Notes: generated by a model not told the origin, from the letters alone. A stretch of 64,000 bases of DNA from Affinundibacterium flavidum (GCF_014284175.1 NZ_JACOGA010000002.1:286168-350167), one strand, 5' to 3'; shown: positions 38,314 through 47,330, counted from the first letter of the stretch. Program-made: numbers and translations.

Positions 38314-38446
38314 AGAGACCTCTGCACAACCGTAGCAAGCGGTCGAAGTTTAGATCGAGAAGCGCACCTGTGCTAGGGCACAGCGGCGCATTTGCAAATT
38401 CACAGATTCAAAATTCGGTCGCGCAGTAGCTTGTGCAGAGGTTTCT
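38314..38446. mobile_element. MITE inserted between copper promoter and copA
   Basis: The ends are inverted repeats: AGAGACCTCTGCACAA on the left and AGAAACCTCTGCACAA on the complement of the right end. Less perfect pairing continues inward for about 40 bases (GCGGTCGAAGTTTAGATC with GCGACCGAATTTTGAATC). It is flanked by TCA on both sides (38311-38313 and 38447-38449), a 3-base target duplication of the TNA form used by some IS5-group transposases. It is the best preserved of three related copies in the window (others at 17376 and 17697). Confidence 0.8.
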
Positions 38447-38451
38447 TCAAC

Positions 38452-38482
38452 AAGATATAGCTTCCCACTGTGGTAAGGTCAA
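38452..38482 (-). promoter_or_regulatory. CueR-type promoter of copA
   Basis: Read on the minus strand, the -35 box TTGACC (38477-38482) is separated by 19 bases from TATCTT (38452-38457), the long spacer typical of MerR-family promoters. The spacer carries the palindrome TTACCACAGTGGGAAG, close to known CueR boxes. It points toward copA, about 190 bases before the gene, with the MITE in the transcribed leader. Confidence 0.85.
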
Positions 38483-38584
38483 GTGAATTTAATGAATTCA
38501 TGCGCCATCGCAAACCTTGTGGTCTTACTCAGTTTACAATCACAAAATATGAACATGCATATGAACATGATTTAGGAGAGCACA

Positions 38585-38788
38585 ATGCCACAATTTCAAG
38601 TCGACGATATGACCTGTAAGCACTGCGAAGCCACAATTACGAAGGCGATACAAGAGGTCGATACGCAAGCAAAAATCACGATCGATCTGAATACACACAA
38701 AGTTGAAATCGTTTCAGATAAGCCAGCCAGTTTATTTGCTAACAGCATCACGGAAGCCGGATATACACCATTGGTGGTGGGTCATTGA
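38585..38788 (+). CDS. copZ: Copper chaperone CopZ (HMA domain)
   Basis: A 67-residue single heavy-metal-associated domain with the Cu(I) site MTCKHC (Cys11 and Cys14). Such proteins carry Cu(I) in the cytoplasm to CopA or CueR. A good ribosome-binding site (AGGAGAG) is five bases before the ATG. It is divergent from copA-cueR. Confidence 0.93.
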   Translation: MPQFQVDDMTCKHCEATITKAIQEVDTQAKITIDLNTHKVEIVSDKPASLFANSITEAGYTPLVVGH

Positions 38789-38883
38789 TTTGAATTTTTA
38801 AGGTGCGTGCAGCGCGAGTTGCACACACCCCAAGTGCCTCATCTTTCACTTAAAAGTGAGCTGCCTTCCGTCACTAGTTTTCA

Positions 38884-39624
38884 TCATCGAAAGAAATAAT
38901 TAACTATCACCGGCACTAGCGCAGGGGCTAAGAATGCCGTCAAGATACCATTTAAGCCCATACCTAAACCGGCAAATGTGCCGATTTCTTTACTGACCTG
39001 AAATCCACGTGCAGTGCCTATACCATGTGCGGCTAAACCCAAAGCAAAACCGCGAATTTCTGGGGAACTGATACGCATCCAGTTAAACAAATAACGCGCG
39101 ACTAAGGCACCAATCGCCCCAGTCACGATCACGATTGCCGCTGCTACCGAGGGAATGCCGCCTATCTTTTCTGCGATACCTATGGCAATCGGTGTGGTTG
39201 CTGATTTCGGTCCTATCGACAACGCCAGTTGATACGAACCCCGCATCCAAATGATGATTAACACGGCCGACATGATCGCTGTCAAAGATCCCAACAATAA
39301 ACCCACACTCAGCGGAAAAGCTATTTTGCGCAGGCGCGGTAATTGCCGTGCCAAAGGAATCGCCAACGCCACCGTGACTGGACCCAGCATGAGATGAATG
39401 GGCTGCGCGGCGGAAAAATAATCCGCATACGAAATATCAGTGCTGCTTAAGGCGAGAATAATCATTGCCACTGCCATCACGACAGGATTTGCCAATGGGG
39501 AGAAATGCAGTTTCTCGGCGATTTTCATTGCGCACAAATAAGCGCACAAAGTCAGCGCGATTGCCAACAAAGGCGTATGTGCCAATAATTTCCAAAGTGC
39601 GGCGAGGTCGACAGACGTGGACAT
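38884..39624 (-). CDS. lrgB: LrgB/CidB family membrane protein
   Basis: The 246-residue protein has six to eight hydrophobic segments and the LrgB signature GPVTVALAIPLARQL, followed by AHGIGTARGFQVSKEIGTFAGLGMGLNG near the C-terminus. With LrgA it forms a holin/antiholin-like or metabolite-transport pair (recent work on homologues links these to pyruvate or glycolate transport). It starts one base after the stop of lrgA, so the genes are tightly coupled. Confidence 0.93.
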   Translation of the reverse strand: MSTSVDLAALWKLLAHTPLLAIALTLCAYLCAMKIAEKLHFSPLANPVVMAVAMIILALSSTDISYADYFSAAQPIHLMLGPVTVALAIPLARQLPRLRKIAFPLSVGLLLGSLTAIMSAVLIIIWMRGSYQLALSIGPKSATTPIAIGIAEKIGGIPSVAAAIVIVTGAIGALVARYLFNWMRISSPEIRGFALGLAAHGIGTARGFQVSKEIGTFAGLGMGLNGILTAFLAPALVPVIVNYFFR

Positions 39625-39625
39625 C

Positions 39626-40057
39626 TTATTGCTCGCGCTTAATTGATGTTTGATCTGAGGTGTGAGATGAATGTTCAGCCTCGTGCTCAGGTGCGTGTTC
39701 AGACGAGAAATGCGTCGGCATCAACCACCGCATACTCGCTGCCGTCACCATCAGCGTCAATACTGTACTCACCACAATCGCAATCAAGAGAGCTAACCAA
39801 TGTTGCGCGATGCCGCTGGCAGAAACCATAATCCCAGCACCCGCAGGGATAAAGAATAAAGACATGTGTTTGAGTAAATGATGGCTAGATTCTTCTATGC
39901 GCTCCATCAATCGCGGTGAAGCGAGTAGCGCAAAAAATAGCAATAGCATGCCTAACACAGGACCCGGGATATTCCAACGCAAACTACTCTGCAATACAAA
40001 CGCCAGTGCTTCTCCTATGCATTGAAAAATCAATAAAACAGCGAGTGTATAAAACAT
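39626..40057 (-). CDS. lrgA: LrgA/CidA family membrane protein
   Basis: A 143-residue protein with four transmembrane helices, the family segment IPGPVLGMLLLF, then MSLFFIPAGAGIM. The last 25 residues are hydrophilic, with His and Glu (HAPEHEAEHSSH), a possible metal-binding tail absent from most relatives. An AGGG ribosome-binding site precedes the ATG. It is the first gene of lrgAB; there is no LytTR-type regulator nearby. Confidence 0.92.
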   Translation of the reverse strand: MFYTLAVLLIFQCIGEALAFVLQSSLRWNIPGPVLGMLLLFFALLASPRLMERIEESSHHLLKHMSLFFIPAGAGIMVSASGIAQHWLALLIAIVVSTVLTLMVTAASMRWLMPTHFSSEHAPEHEAEHSSHTSDQTSIKREQ

Positions 40058-40113
40058 GCGGCTGCCCTTATAAGTTTATGTGTGCCCTACAAAGAAAAAA
40101 GCGCCTATGTACT

Positions 40114-40920
40114 TTATCGCACTTTGGTGTATTGCTGAACGATCGCGTTAATCTTGCCTTCTCGTCGCAATTTATCGACGCTGATTTGTAACTTCTCAAC
40201 CAAGCCAGGATCGGATTCCAGGTTCATGCCAAAGTAGAGAGCGCCACCATCATATAGCTTCATCAGTTTTACCAAATCTGTAGTGGCGATGTTGTACTGT
40301 TTTTGATTCATCGCCATACCAATCTCCGTGTTCACCACGACGTCGATTTGCCCGGATTTCAACATGCGCATTTCATCACTATTAGAATTGAAAGTGCGAA
40401 TCGGTACATTCGATACGCCAGCTTCAGTCAGTTCTGTTAACGACGCTTCTGCGCGAATCACTCCAATCTTGAATCGTTCGAGATCCTTGAGAGTATGAAT
40501 TTTATCGGCTACTTGCGAGCGTGCGTAAATCCAGGTAGTGCGCGGCAAGATCGGACCTATCCAAATGAATTGCTGTTCGCGCGTCGGGATTCTGGCTATC
40601 GTATAAACGATGGTATTGCGTGTATCTTGCACGGTCTTGTAGGCACGGGTCCAAGGCACCAATTGCACATCGCAATCGACATTCGCAATAGCACAGGCCG
40701 CGCGCAAAATATCGGTTGAAATTCCAGAAACTTCTTTATTCCGCAAAAAATTATATGGGGGCCACTCTTCTGTATATGCTTTGACATGAGCGGCTTGAGC
40801 TGTTTGAGTTGCAAAGACAGGTAGCACTATTAACAGCATTATTGGTAACACTAAGTTCAGCTGAAGAATGCGCAAAACTTGAGAAAATAACTGGTAACAA
40901 ATGTACTTCAAGGAAGTCAT
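40114..40920 (-). CDS. Orphan periplasmic amino-acid-type binding protein (second copy)
   Basis: A periplasmic binding protein of the family 3 fold, paralogous to the one at 31869. Shared segments are LVPWTRA, IARIPTREQQF and WIGPILPR. The mature part begins at about AHVKAYTEEWPPYNFL. From ATG 40920 the protein is 268 residues with a long signal region ending QTAQA; an ATG at 40980 would add 20 residues before an already long signal sequence. Neither start has a good ribosome-binding site, so this boundary is uncertain. No transporter subunits are adjacent; the ligand is unknown. Confidence 0.85.
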   Translation of the reverse strand: MTSLKYICYQLFSQVLRILQLNLVLPIMLLIVLPVFATQTAQAAHVKAYTEEWPPYNFLRNKEVSGISTDILRAACAIANVDCDVQLVPWTRAYKTVQDTRNTIVYTIARIPTREQQFIWIGPILPRTTWIYARSQVADKIHTLKDLERFKIGVIRAEASLTELTEAGVSNVPIRTFNSNSDEMRMLKSGQIDVVVNTEIGMAMNQKQYNIATTDLVKLMKLYDGGALYFGMNLESDPGLVEKLQISVDKLRREGKINAIVQQYTKVR

Positions 40921-41198
40921 ACAGAATAGAATATTAATTGATTCAATAGAGGCGGGCATAGAAAATTGCCTGCCGTCCATTATGGCACAAAGCCTGATCC
41001 ACTCGCTAAGAGCGCAGATTTTTCGACAAGATTACGACACAGGTAAACGAACGGTGTTTGAAAATATTAACAAGGATGGTTCTGTTTTCAGCAATGCGCC
41101 GATATCACACACGACAAGATCTAATAAGTTGACGAAGAGAGTTGACTAATCACGCAGGCTAATAGCGCAGACCAATCACATTCACTTATAGCGCCTGC

Positions 41199-41621
41199 TC
41201 ACAACTTCAGCACCGATAACAAGATATTCGTCTCTGAAGTAGCAATCCCCGGAATGCTGCGGATTTTTCCCAAAACCAAATTTAAAACTTCTAAATTATC
41301 TGCCCGAATTTCAGCAATCACATCCCACTTGCCATTCGTCGTATGCAGACTATGTACATGCGGTAAAGCGCGCAACGCCGCATGCACGGCATGCGCACTA
41401 TTTCCCTCCAGCGCGATATTCATCTGTGCCCGAATCTGATGCGGCTCAGCATCGGATTTCACCTTAATGGTATACGCCAAAATCACGCCGCTGCTTTCTA
41501 ATTTGTCGATACGCTTTTGCACCGTGGTGCGCGACAGACGTAATTTTTGCGCCAGACTCATGACAGAAATGCGTGCATCACTGCGTAATAAGGCAAGCAA
41601 TTGATGATCGATATCATCCAT
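41199..41621 (-). CDS. Lrp/AsnC-family transcriptional regulator (second)
   Basis: A 140-residue regulator with helix-turn-helix at about residues 4-45 (DHQLLALLRSDARISVMSLAQKL) and a RAM domain. It is divergent from the ctlX gene across a 245-base gap, mirroring the Lrp/AsnC-arginase pair at 33576-35268, so it probably controls citrulline or arginine use. Confidence 0.92.
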   Translation of the reverse strand: MDDIDHQLLALLRSDARISVMSLAQKLRLSRTTVQKRIDKLESSGVILAYTIKVKSDAEPHQIRAQMNIALEGNSAHAVHAALRALPHVHSLHTTNGKWDVIAEIRADNLEVLNLVLGKIRSIPGIATSETNILLSVLKL

Positions 41622-41866
41622 AAGTGATGGGAAATTGGTTGAGGTTGAAACGTATAGACATAATATGCTGCAAGCTTAAAGCAAACACCAGCTCATCACA
41701 ATCTTGTCGCGAACACATTTCAACAAACTGCACAAACCCCTAAGCAAAGTGCAATGTAATCCAGCAAGAATACGCAAACTGCCAACTTCTGCCTGACACG
41801 CCTAGCCGCCACAATAGGCATCTTCAACCACGACTCAGGCGTGCGCTTAAGCGCTCACAAAATTCT

Positions 41867-42838
41867 ATGTCTAATCCACAAGCAAGCCACCCAGAAGCAA
41901 TTCGTCACACCGCAAACGCGGTGGTGATGATACGTCCTCATCACTTCTATTCAAATCGCGAAACCATGCACGACAATCGATTTCAACGCGACACAGAAAA
42001 CCATGAGAAAGAAGACATCGCACGTAATGCCTATGCAGAAGTCACGCGAATGGCCGCGCAATTACGCGCTGCAGGTGTCACGGTACATTTGTTCGAAGAC
42101 TCAGGAGAACACGATACGCCCGATTCCGTTTTTCCGAATAACTGGTTCACCACACATCAAGATGGCAGGCTGTTTCTCTACCCTATGCGCTGCCGTAATC
42201 GCCAACGCGAAGTACGTCAAGATATTCTCGACTTTCTAGCGCAGCACTATCAATTGCAAAGCGTCACAGACCTAAGGCATTACGGCGATGCAGAAACATT
42301 TTTGGAAGGCACAGGTTCCGTCATTTTTGATCATCAAGTCCGCATTGCCTATGCATGTCTGTCGCAGCGCACGCAATTAAAACCGCTACTTAGCTTATGC
42401 ACTGCGGTGAACTACCAGGCACACCCGTTTAATGCGGCATTGGTAGGCATGCCTATCTATCACACCAATGTCATGCTCAGTGTAGCAAGCCAATTTGCGA
42501 TGGTCGGTCTAGACTGCATTCCAGACTATCAAGAACGCGAAAAGCTCTGTCGTCAATTACAAAGCACGGGTAAAGAAATTGTGAATCTGAGCCCTTCACA
42601 AATTCTCCAATTCGCAGGCAACTGCTTAGAATTACAAGGCTCAAACGGAAAATTACTGGCGCTATCGTCGAGCGCGATGGCCAGTCTGCATGCAAATCAA
42701 ATCGCAAAAATAGAGAAATATGCCGAGCTATTGGTCATTGATGTGCCCACCATAGAAACTGCCGGAGGTTCGGTACGCTGCATGTTGGCGAGCATCCATT
42801 TACCGACGCAAGCAAATGCGGCAATACAGTCAAACTAA
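41867..42838 (+). CDS. ctlX: Citrulline hydrolase CtlX (amidinotransferase fold)
   Basis: CtlX-type enzymes hydrolyse citrulline to ornithine, ammonia and carbon dioxide; they share the guanidine-modifying fold of arginine deiminase. The 323-residue protein has the family start VVMIRPHHFYSNRETMHDNRFQ, the substrate-binding PDSVFPNNWF, EGTGSVIFDH and the C-terminal catalytic cysteine in GGSVRCMLASIHLP (Cys305). Together with arginase it feeds ornithine. Its stop overlaps by four bases the stop of the convergent LysR gene. The divergent Lrp/AsnC gene is the likely regulator. Confidence 0.88.
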   Translation: MSNPQASHPEAIRHTANAVVMIRPHHFYSNRETMHDNRFQRDTENHEKEDIARNAYAEVTRMAAQLRAAGVTVHLFEDSGEHDTPDSVFPNNWFTTHQDGRLFLYPMRCRNRQREVRQDILDFLAQHYQLQSVTDLRHYGDAETFLEGTGSVIFDHQVRIAYACLSQRTQLKPLLSLCTAVNYQAHPFNAALVGMPIYHTNVMLSVASQFAMVGLDCIPDYQEREKLCRQLQSTGKEIVNLSPSQILQFAGNCLELQGSNGKLLALSSSAMASLHANQIAKIEKYAELLVIDVPTIETAGGSVRCMLASIHLPTQANAAIQSN

Positions 42839-43863
42839 GGCAAACGCAGGCGCGTACCCAGCAAAGCAGCACGCGTTGTAGGCGATTGCAATTGTTCCAG
42901 CCACCATTGCAAAGCACGCCCCTGCTGTACATGATGGCCTGACTGTCGACGCCAAGCGTAATAACTTTGCACCTGTTGCTGCGCGCGTTCAACTTTTTTC
43001 TCGACCAAACGTCCGGTATCGATATACGATTGCGCAACGCAAGTGGGTAAGAATCCCACGCCTAAACCGCGCACCTGCGCATCTAGCTTCGCTGGCAAAT
43101 CCGCCACCGTAAACACATCTTGCCCACTCAACAAACCGATAGACACGGACGCTCCGCGCTGCACGCTATCGGCAATCGCCACCGCTCTGTGCTGCCGTAT
43201 CACTTGATCTGGCACGGGCTCTTGATGCTGCGCCAAGGGGTGATGCGGCGCGACCGCAAAGGCAAAATACACGGTACCCAAGTTTTCACGCTGCAAACTG
43301 GTCGCACTCTGACTATTCACGAGCACTCCATCCATCACTACACCCAAAGCCAAATCAGCCTGTCCCGAACTCAAGGCCTCCAAAGTGCCCGACAAAGTTT
43401 CTGCGCGCAATTTCAAACGTGTCGGTGGATTCAACTGAAAAAAACTCTCACACAATTCCATCACCGTACTACGATCTATCATGCTATCCACTGCAATCGT
43501 CAATTGCGGTTCCCAACCTGTCGCCACCCGCTTAACCCGATTCGCTATCGCATCCACTTCCACCAACAGCTTCTGCCCTTCACGCAATAACTCCGCCCCC
43601 GCCTCAGTCAACTTCGCCTGACGCGAAGTGCGATCAAACAACAAGACATCCAAAGCATCTTCAATCTGGCGCACACGATAGGTCAAGGCACTAGGCACCA
43701 TATCCAAACGCCGCGCAGCCGCTGCAAAACTGCCAGTGTCAGCAATGACTTCTAACATCGCTAAAGAAGCTGGTGTCAGGACATCACGTGCTGAACTCAT
43801 GGTGGGCTTTCGGTTGGGTTGAGCTTTTTTTGAGCGAGATTTACTTTGATCGGATGATGACAT
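42835..43863 (-). CDS. LysR-family transcriptional regulator
   Basis: A 342-residue LysR protein with an N-terminal basic extension (about 20 residues, SKSRSKKAQPNRK), the helix-turn-helix ADTGSFAAAARRLDMVPSALTYRVR (about residues 41-65) and an effector domain. The extension could be spurious: the ATG at 43800 gives a more usual N-terminus, but neither start has a clear ribosome-binding site. The target is not evident; ctlX converges on it and only AT-rich sequence lies upstream. Confidence 0.9.
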   Translation of the reverse strand: MSSSDQSKSRSKKAQPNRKPTMSSARDVLTPASLAMLEVIADTGSFAAAARRLDMVPSALTYRVRQIEDALDVLLFDRTSRQAKLTEAGAELLREGQKLLVEVDAIANRVKRVATGWEPQLTIAVDSMIDRSTVMELCESFFQLNPPTRLKLRAETLSGTLEALSSGQADLALGVVMDGVLVNSQSATSLQRENLGTVYFAFAVAPHHPLAQHQEPVPDQVIRQHRAVAIADSVQRGASVSIGLLSGQDVFTVADLPAKLDAQVRGLGVGFLPTCVAQSYIDTGRLVEKKVERAQQQVQSYYAWRRQSGHHVQQGRALQWWLEQLQSPTTRAALLGTRLRLP

Positions 43864-44093
43864 TGTATGTTGGTCGATAGATTCTATAGAGAATTTTTTT
43901 CATTAAGAGATTGCCTAACAAAGCAATTTATTCACTATTCATGTTATGCATTTTCATCTGAGTGCCAGTGAAAAAAGTCAAGTCGCCCAAGACATTTTCA
44001 ATATTAAATTACATTGTCTATTTTTTACTAATGTGTTAACTTTGAAAATTGACTGATCGACGAGCGCCATTCAAATCGGAGTTAGGTACAAGT

Positions 44094-45170
44094 ATGCATT
44101 TCATCGGCACCTTCATCATACTAATTGTCGTTTCTTTGTCATCAACAGCGAACGCGACGAATTCAATGAGCAACAAAAAAGCCCACTTGATTTGCGAAAA
44201 TATTGTTAACAAGATCAATACTGGGAAAATGTCTGAGAACTTAATCCGGTTTTCGAACTTAGAAGAAGTTGATCGCAAAATATTTTCGGAAATAAAGTCT
44301 ACTCCAAATCAAATAAATGGCATCTACAGAGTTTCTATTCAAGGCAAGAATCGCGTGTTTGCCAAGACGTCTGACTTAGGTAGTTGCGGGGAATGCAGTA
44401 TCATCGATACGCAAAGTACACAAACTGAACTTTATCCACCCGACGACCAAGAGCATTTCCGATGGGCGCACTGGGGAAATTGCGATCATTTGTTATTGAT
44501 ACATGGCGAACCAATTGTTGTATCTGGACGCTTCATGGTCGGCGAATCAGTAGCAGGTCTTATTTCATGGATTGCTCCAGATGGCGCGAAAAGAGCGCTT
44601 TGTCACTTAACTAGGAAAAATCATTTCTCATACGTGCAACGAGTTAACTTGAATAAAGGACTTTGTACCGCTGCAATTCAAAGCAATCTTGAATATCTTC
44701 CGTGGAGCGCAAAAGTCTCAACGGAAAAGCTCAAAAAAAGAAACCAAAAATTGGCAGTCCCTTTTGATCACACTGTTGATCTTCTAGTCGATTTAGATAT
44801 GGATAAAAAAATCGATCATATTGTTCGATTGAATCATTCAAACAGTGCAGGTTGTGGTTCATCGGAACAGTGGCTGGCGAGTATTTCGCCAAATGGATCA
44901 ATTGAAACGAACAGTCCTTTAAACGCGGCACTTTTAGCCGCCCAACGCGGACCAATACAACCAACTACAACGAGAAGTGATATTCAAATCTTTAAGTATC
45001 AAGAGAATCCATATGTTGTCATGTCTAGCCGCTCCACTTTTGTGAAGGACATTAATATGTCTGTTACCTCATTTTGGCAGGGCATTGAGCAGGAATGGTG
45101 TAGCTATACAATTCTTCCAAAACATGCAGTACTGAAATACTACCCGGTAGAAACTTGGCCAGCACGCTAA
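44094..45170 (+). CDS. Secreted hypothetical protein, 358 aa
   Basis: I do not recognise this protein. It has a signal peptide (MHFIGTFIILIVVSLSSTANAT, cleavage near residue 21) and a mature part with scattered cysteines including SCGECSIID. ATG at 44094 is preceded by TTAGG at a suitable distance; a longer frame begins with TTG at 44049. Base composition is AT-richer than in the flanking core genes. It opens the low-GC stretch 43.9-48.4 kb. Confidence 0.7.
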   Translation: MHFIGTFIILIVVSLSSTANATNSMSNKKAHLICENIVNKINTGKMSENLIRFSNLEEVDRKIFSEIKSTPNQINGIYRVSIQGKNRVFAKTSDLGSCGECSIIDTQSTQTELYPPDDQEHFRWAHWGNCDHLLLIHGEPIVVSGRFMVGESVAGLISWIAPDGAKRALCHLTRKNHFSYVQRVNLNKGLCTAAIQSNLEYLPWSAKVSTEKLKKRNQKLAVPFDHTVDLLVDLDMDKKIDHIVRLNHSNSAGCGSSEQWLASISPNGSIETNSPLNAALLAAQRGPIQPTTTRSDIQIFKYQENPYVVMSSRSTFVKDINMSVTSFWQGIEQEWCSYTILPKHAVLKYYPVETWPAR

Positions 45171-45300
45171 TATGTGACAAGAATCTTGATCAGATCAACG
45201 TATATATTGAAATCGCAATGTGCCAAAATTTTTATCCCGTGACTCTTTGGTTACGATGTTACAAACGCTGTTTCAATCAATTCAACTATAAACAACAGAT

Positions 45301-45762
45301 ATGGCACGTGTAGAATTCCAAGCAAACATTCAGGCACCAATAGAATTCGTGTACCAAGTTTCGCAAGACTATGCCGTGCGTTATGACTGGGATCCATTTC
45401 CTGACAATATCGCTCTATTAAATGGTGCTCAACGCATAGAGAAAGGTGTTTGCGTTGCGGTGACGGCAAAAAGCGGCTTATACATGGAGGTGGAATTTGT
45501 ACAAGTGATGCCTCCTACGACTGCGGCAATTACGATGAAGAAAGGCCCTGCCGTTCTGCAGGGGTTTTCTGGTAGCTGGGTGTTTAAATCCATTTCCCCA
45601 ACTGAAACGCATGCTAAATTTATCTACTCGATAAAAACCAAATGGTGGTCTATTCCTTTGCTATCGGAGGTGATCGCTAGTCGGTATTTTTCCAAGGTCA
45701 TTCAATCAAGATTAAACGGTTTAAAAACCTATTGCGAAGCGAAGAACAAACCCATAATCTAA
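45301..45762 (+). CDS. SRPBCC (START-like) family protein
   Basis: A 153-residue protein with the START/Bet v1-like fold pattern: FQANIQAPIEFVYQVSQDYAVRYDWDPF at the N-terminus and a long C-terminal helix (KVIQSRLNGLKTYCEA). Such proteins bind hydrophobic ligands or act as polyketide cyclase-like enzymes; no ligand can be inferred. It is followed at 45953 by a related SRPBCC gene, suggesting an old duplication. Confidence 0.8.
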   Translation: MARVEFQANIQAPIEFVYQVSQDYAVRYDWDPFPDNIALLNGAQRIEKGVCVAVTAKSGLYMEVEFVQVMPPTTAAITMKKGPAVLQGFSGSWVFKSISPTETHAKFIYSIKTKWWSIPLLSEVIASRYFSKVIQSRLNGLKTYCEAKNKPII

Positions 45763-45952
45763 GCAACATTATGTAAACAATTAGGCAAACGAATTGTGTA
45801 AATATTTCGCTTAAAAATATCAGTACAATTTGCCGCACTACTCGATATCAGATTCGATTTTTCACTTCAAGTAGGATCGTCTACGAATCCTTTGAGCCCC
45901 AATAAAATCACCCGTTTCACTTACCCAACTATCTCATTTCTGAAGGTTAAAA

Positions 45953-46375
45953 ATGCAAGTTGAACACCGAATTACTATCGCAACACCCCCAGCAACGATC
46001 TTCCAAATTTACGAAGATGTCGAAAACTGGCACACCTGGGATCCAGACACCAAACAGGCATTTATTGATGGTCCGTTTCGCGTTGGTAGCCGCGGTCGAA
46101 TCACGCCTCCTAAGGGCATGAGCGTTCCTATGCTCTTCACTCAAGTGGAACCGGGCAGGTGTTTCACGGTTGAATCAAAAATTCCTCTGTTTCGTATGTT
46201 GTTCGAACACGAACTCATCGCCATAGCAGGAGCAACAGAAGTCATACACAGAGTGACATTCTCGGGTTTGCTATCTATTGTCCTAGGCCCCATGCTGTCT
46301 AAACAGCTGAACGCTGGTCTGCCGATCACACTCCGTAATTTGAAGGCGCTGGCCGAAGCGAAAAGTGCGAATTGA
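45953..46375 (+). CDS. SRPBCC family protein (second of a pair)
   Basis: A 140-residue protein of the same fold: VEHRITIATPPATIFQIYEDVENWHTWDPD, then a C-terminal helix (LRNLKALAEAK). A GAAGG ribosome-binding site is about six bases before the ATG. It is similar in length and layout to the protein at 45301 but only distantly related in sequence. Confidence 0.85.
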   Translation: MQVEHRITIATPPATIFQIYEDVENWHTWDPDTKQAFIDGPFRVGSRGRITPPKGMSVPMLFTQVEPGRCFTVESKIPLFRMLFEHELIAIAGATEVIHRVTFSGLLSIVLGPMLSKQLNAGLPITLRNLKALAEAKSAN

Positions 46376-46742
46376 TCATTAAAGAATGTGTCGATCTTTT
46401 CATCGTCGTTTTATTGTGCAAGAACACTCTATTGCGACGTTCGATTTTTGAAGAAAAATGGATGGATGAAGTGATTAGAAAATAACGACATTCACACAAG
46501 GCATTCTTAATACAAGTTGGCGCTGTAGCGATGTAGAGATCTAGATTTTGGATCGTCATTTTCCAATTAAATCTATACAACCCATTACATCGCTTTTCTA
46601 TGTTGTTATGTCTTGTTTTTGAATGACTCTGGAGAAAAAATCAAACCAAACGAGTGTTTCCAAAGACTACAATTTTATTATCTAATCTTTACGGCTATGA
46701 TAACTTGAGTTTCTTTCGCATTCAAACAACCGAAGAATAGAA
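46376..46742. other. AT-rich intergenic stretch, nothing recognised
   Basis: In these 367 bases I see no gene, repeat or hairpin that I can support. The leftward 84-residue frame at 46326-46580 lacks a ribosome-binding site and overlaps the SRPBCC gene. Confidence 0.5.
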
Positions 46743-47093
46743 ATGAACGAGACATTATCTCCAAACCTAAAGGAAATTGAAGGGCGGCGCGCTCTAAAAA
46801 AGCACGCACTTTATATGGCGGCCAAGACACCTATTTCCAGATGGCCTGAATCACTTGCTTTGAGTTGTGCGCCTATTTTTCTCGCGCTGCTGTTCGACAA
46901 AGACATCGCCACATCGAATTCTTTAAGAACAATCGCCGTTGTGACATTTCTCGTCTATGTCAGTTGTACAGCATACTCGATAAGACGTTTAAACGAGAAA
47001 GTACAAGCAATGTCCGAATTCATAAACAGTCAGCAATCTTGTGACTCGCCAATGCTCTTAGACCCGCCAACGGCTCAAGACAAGCGGCATTAG
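46743..47093 (+). CDS. Small membrane protein of unknown function, 116 aa
   Basis: I do not recognise this protein. Two hydrophobic segments are visible (about residues 36-50, LALSCAPIFLALLF, and 61-77, TIAVVTFLVYVSCTAYSI), flanked by charged ends. A weak GAAG lies before the ATG. It belongs to the low-GC stretch of orphan genes. Confidence 0.6.
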   Translation: MNETLSPNLKEIEGRRALKKHALYMAAKTPISRWPESLALSCAPIFLALLFDKDIATSNSLRTIAVVTFLVYVSCTAYSIRRLNEKVQAMSEFINSQQSCDSPMLLDPPTAQDKRH

Positions 47094-47330
47094 CCACCAA
47101 TGAGTATCGCCTCGCCCGCTGGCAGAATTCTGGCTCCCTGTCTTGTCAACAGTAAATTCAAGAAGAGCAGGACGGTCGAATTTGCAGAACCATTCTCCGT
47201 CGAAATTGACGCAGGTCTTTTTGTGAATCCGCAGAAAGATTGATTAAGCATTCGGAGTCAATTCCTTGACCTGTATTTCTACCATTTCGGTCATCTTGTT
47301 CTACTCGACGCTATTTAAGGCTAATTTTCA

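Larger units (their letters stand above)
38261..38584. other. copA-copZ divergent intergenic region
   Basis: This 324-base gap contains, from left to right, a short leader of copA, a MITE (38314-38446), a CueR-type promoter reading leftward (38452-38482) and the leader of rightward copZ with a good ribosome-binding site (TAGGAGAG). A second CueR site dedicated to copZ is not visible; the palindromic box may serve both directions or copZ may be separately controlled. Confidence 0.6.

Noticed and set aside
38261..38338. Longer N-terminus of CopA
   Set aside because: The upstream frame runs into the MITE and lacks a ribosome-binding site, while AGGAA supports ATG 38260.
40901..41149. Rightward 82-residue frame between the binding protein and the Lrp gene
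   Set aside because: It overlaps the start of the leftward binding-protein gene, has no ribosome-binding site and no homologue-like features.
46326..46580. Leftward 84-residue frame
   Set aside because: Overlaps the SRPBCC gene and has no ribosome-binding site or recognisable pattern.
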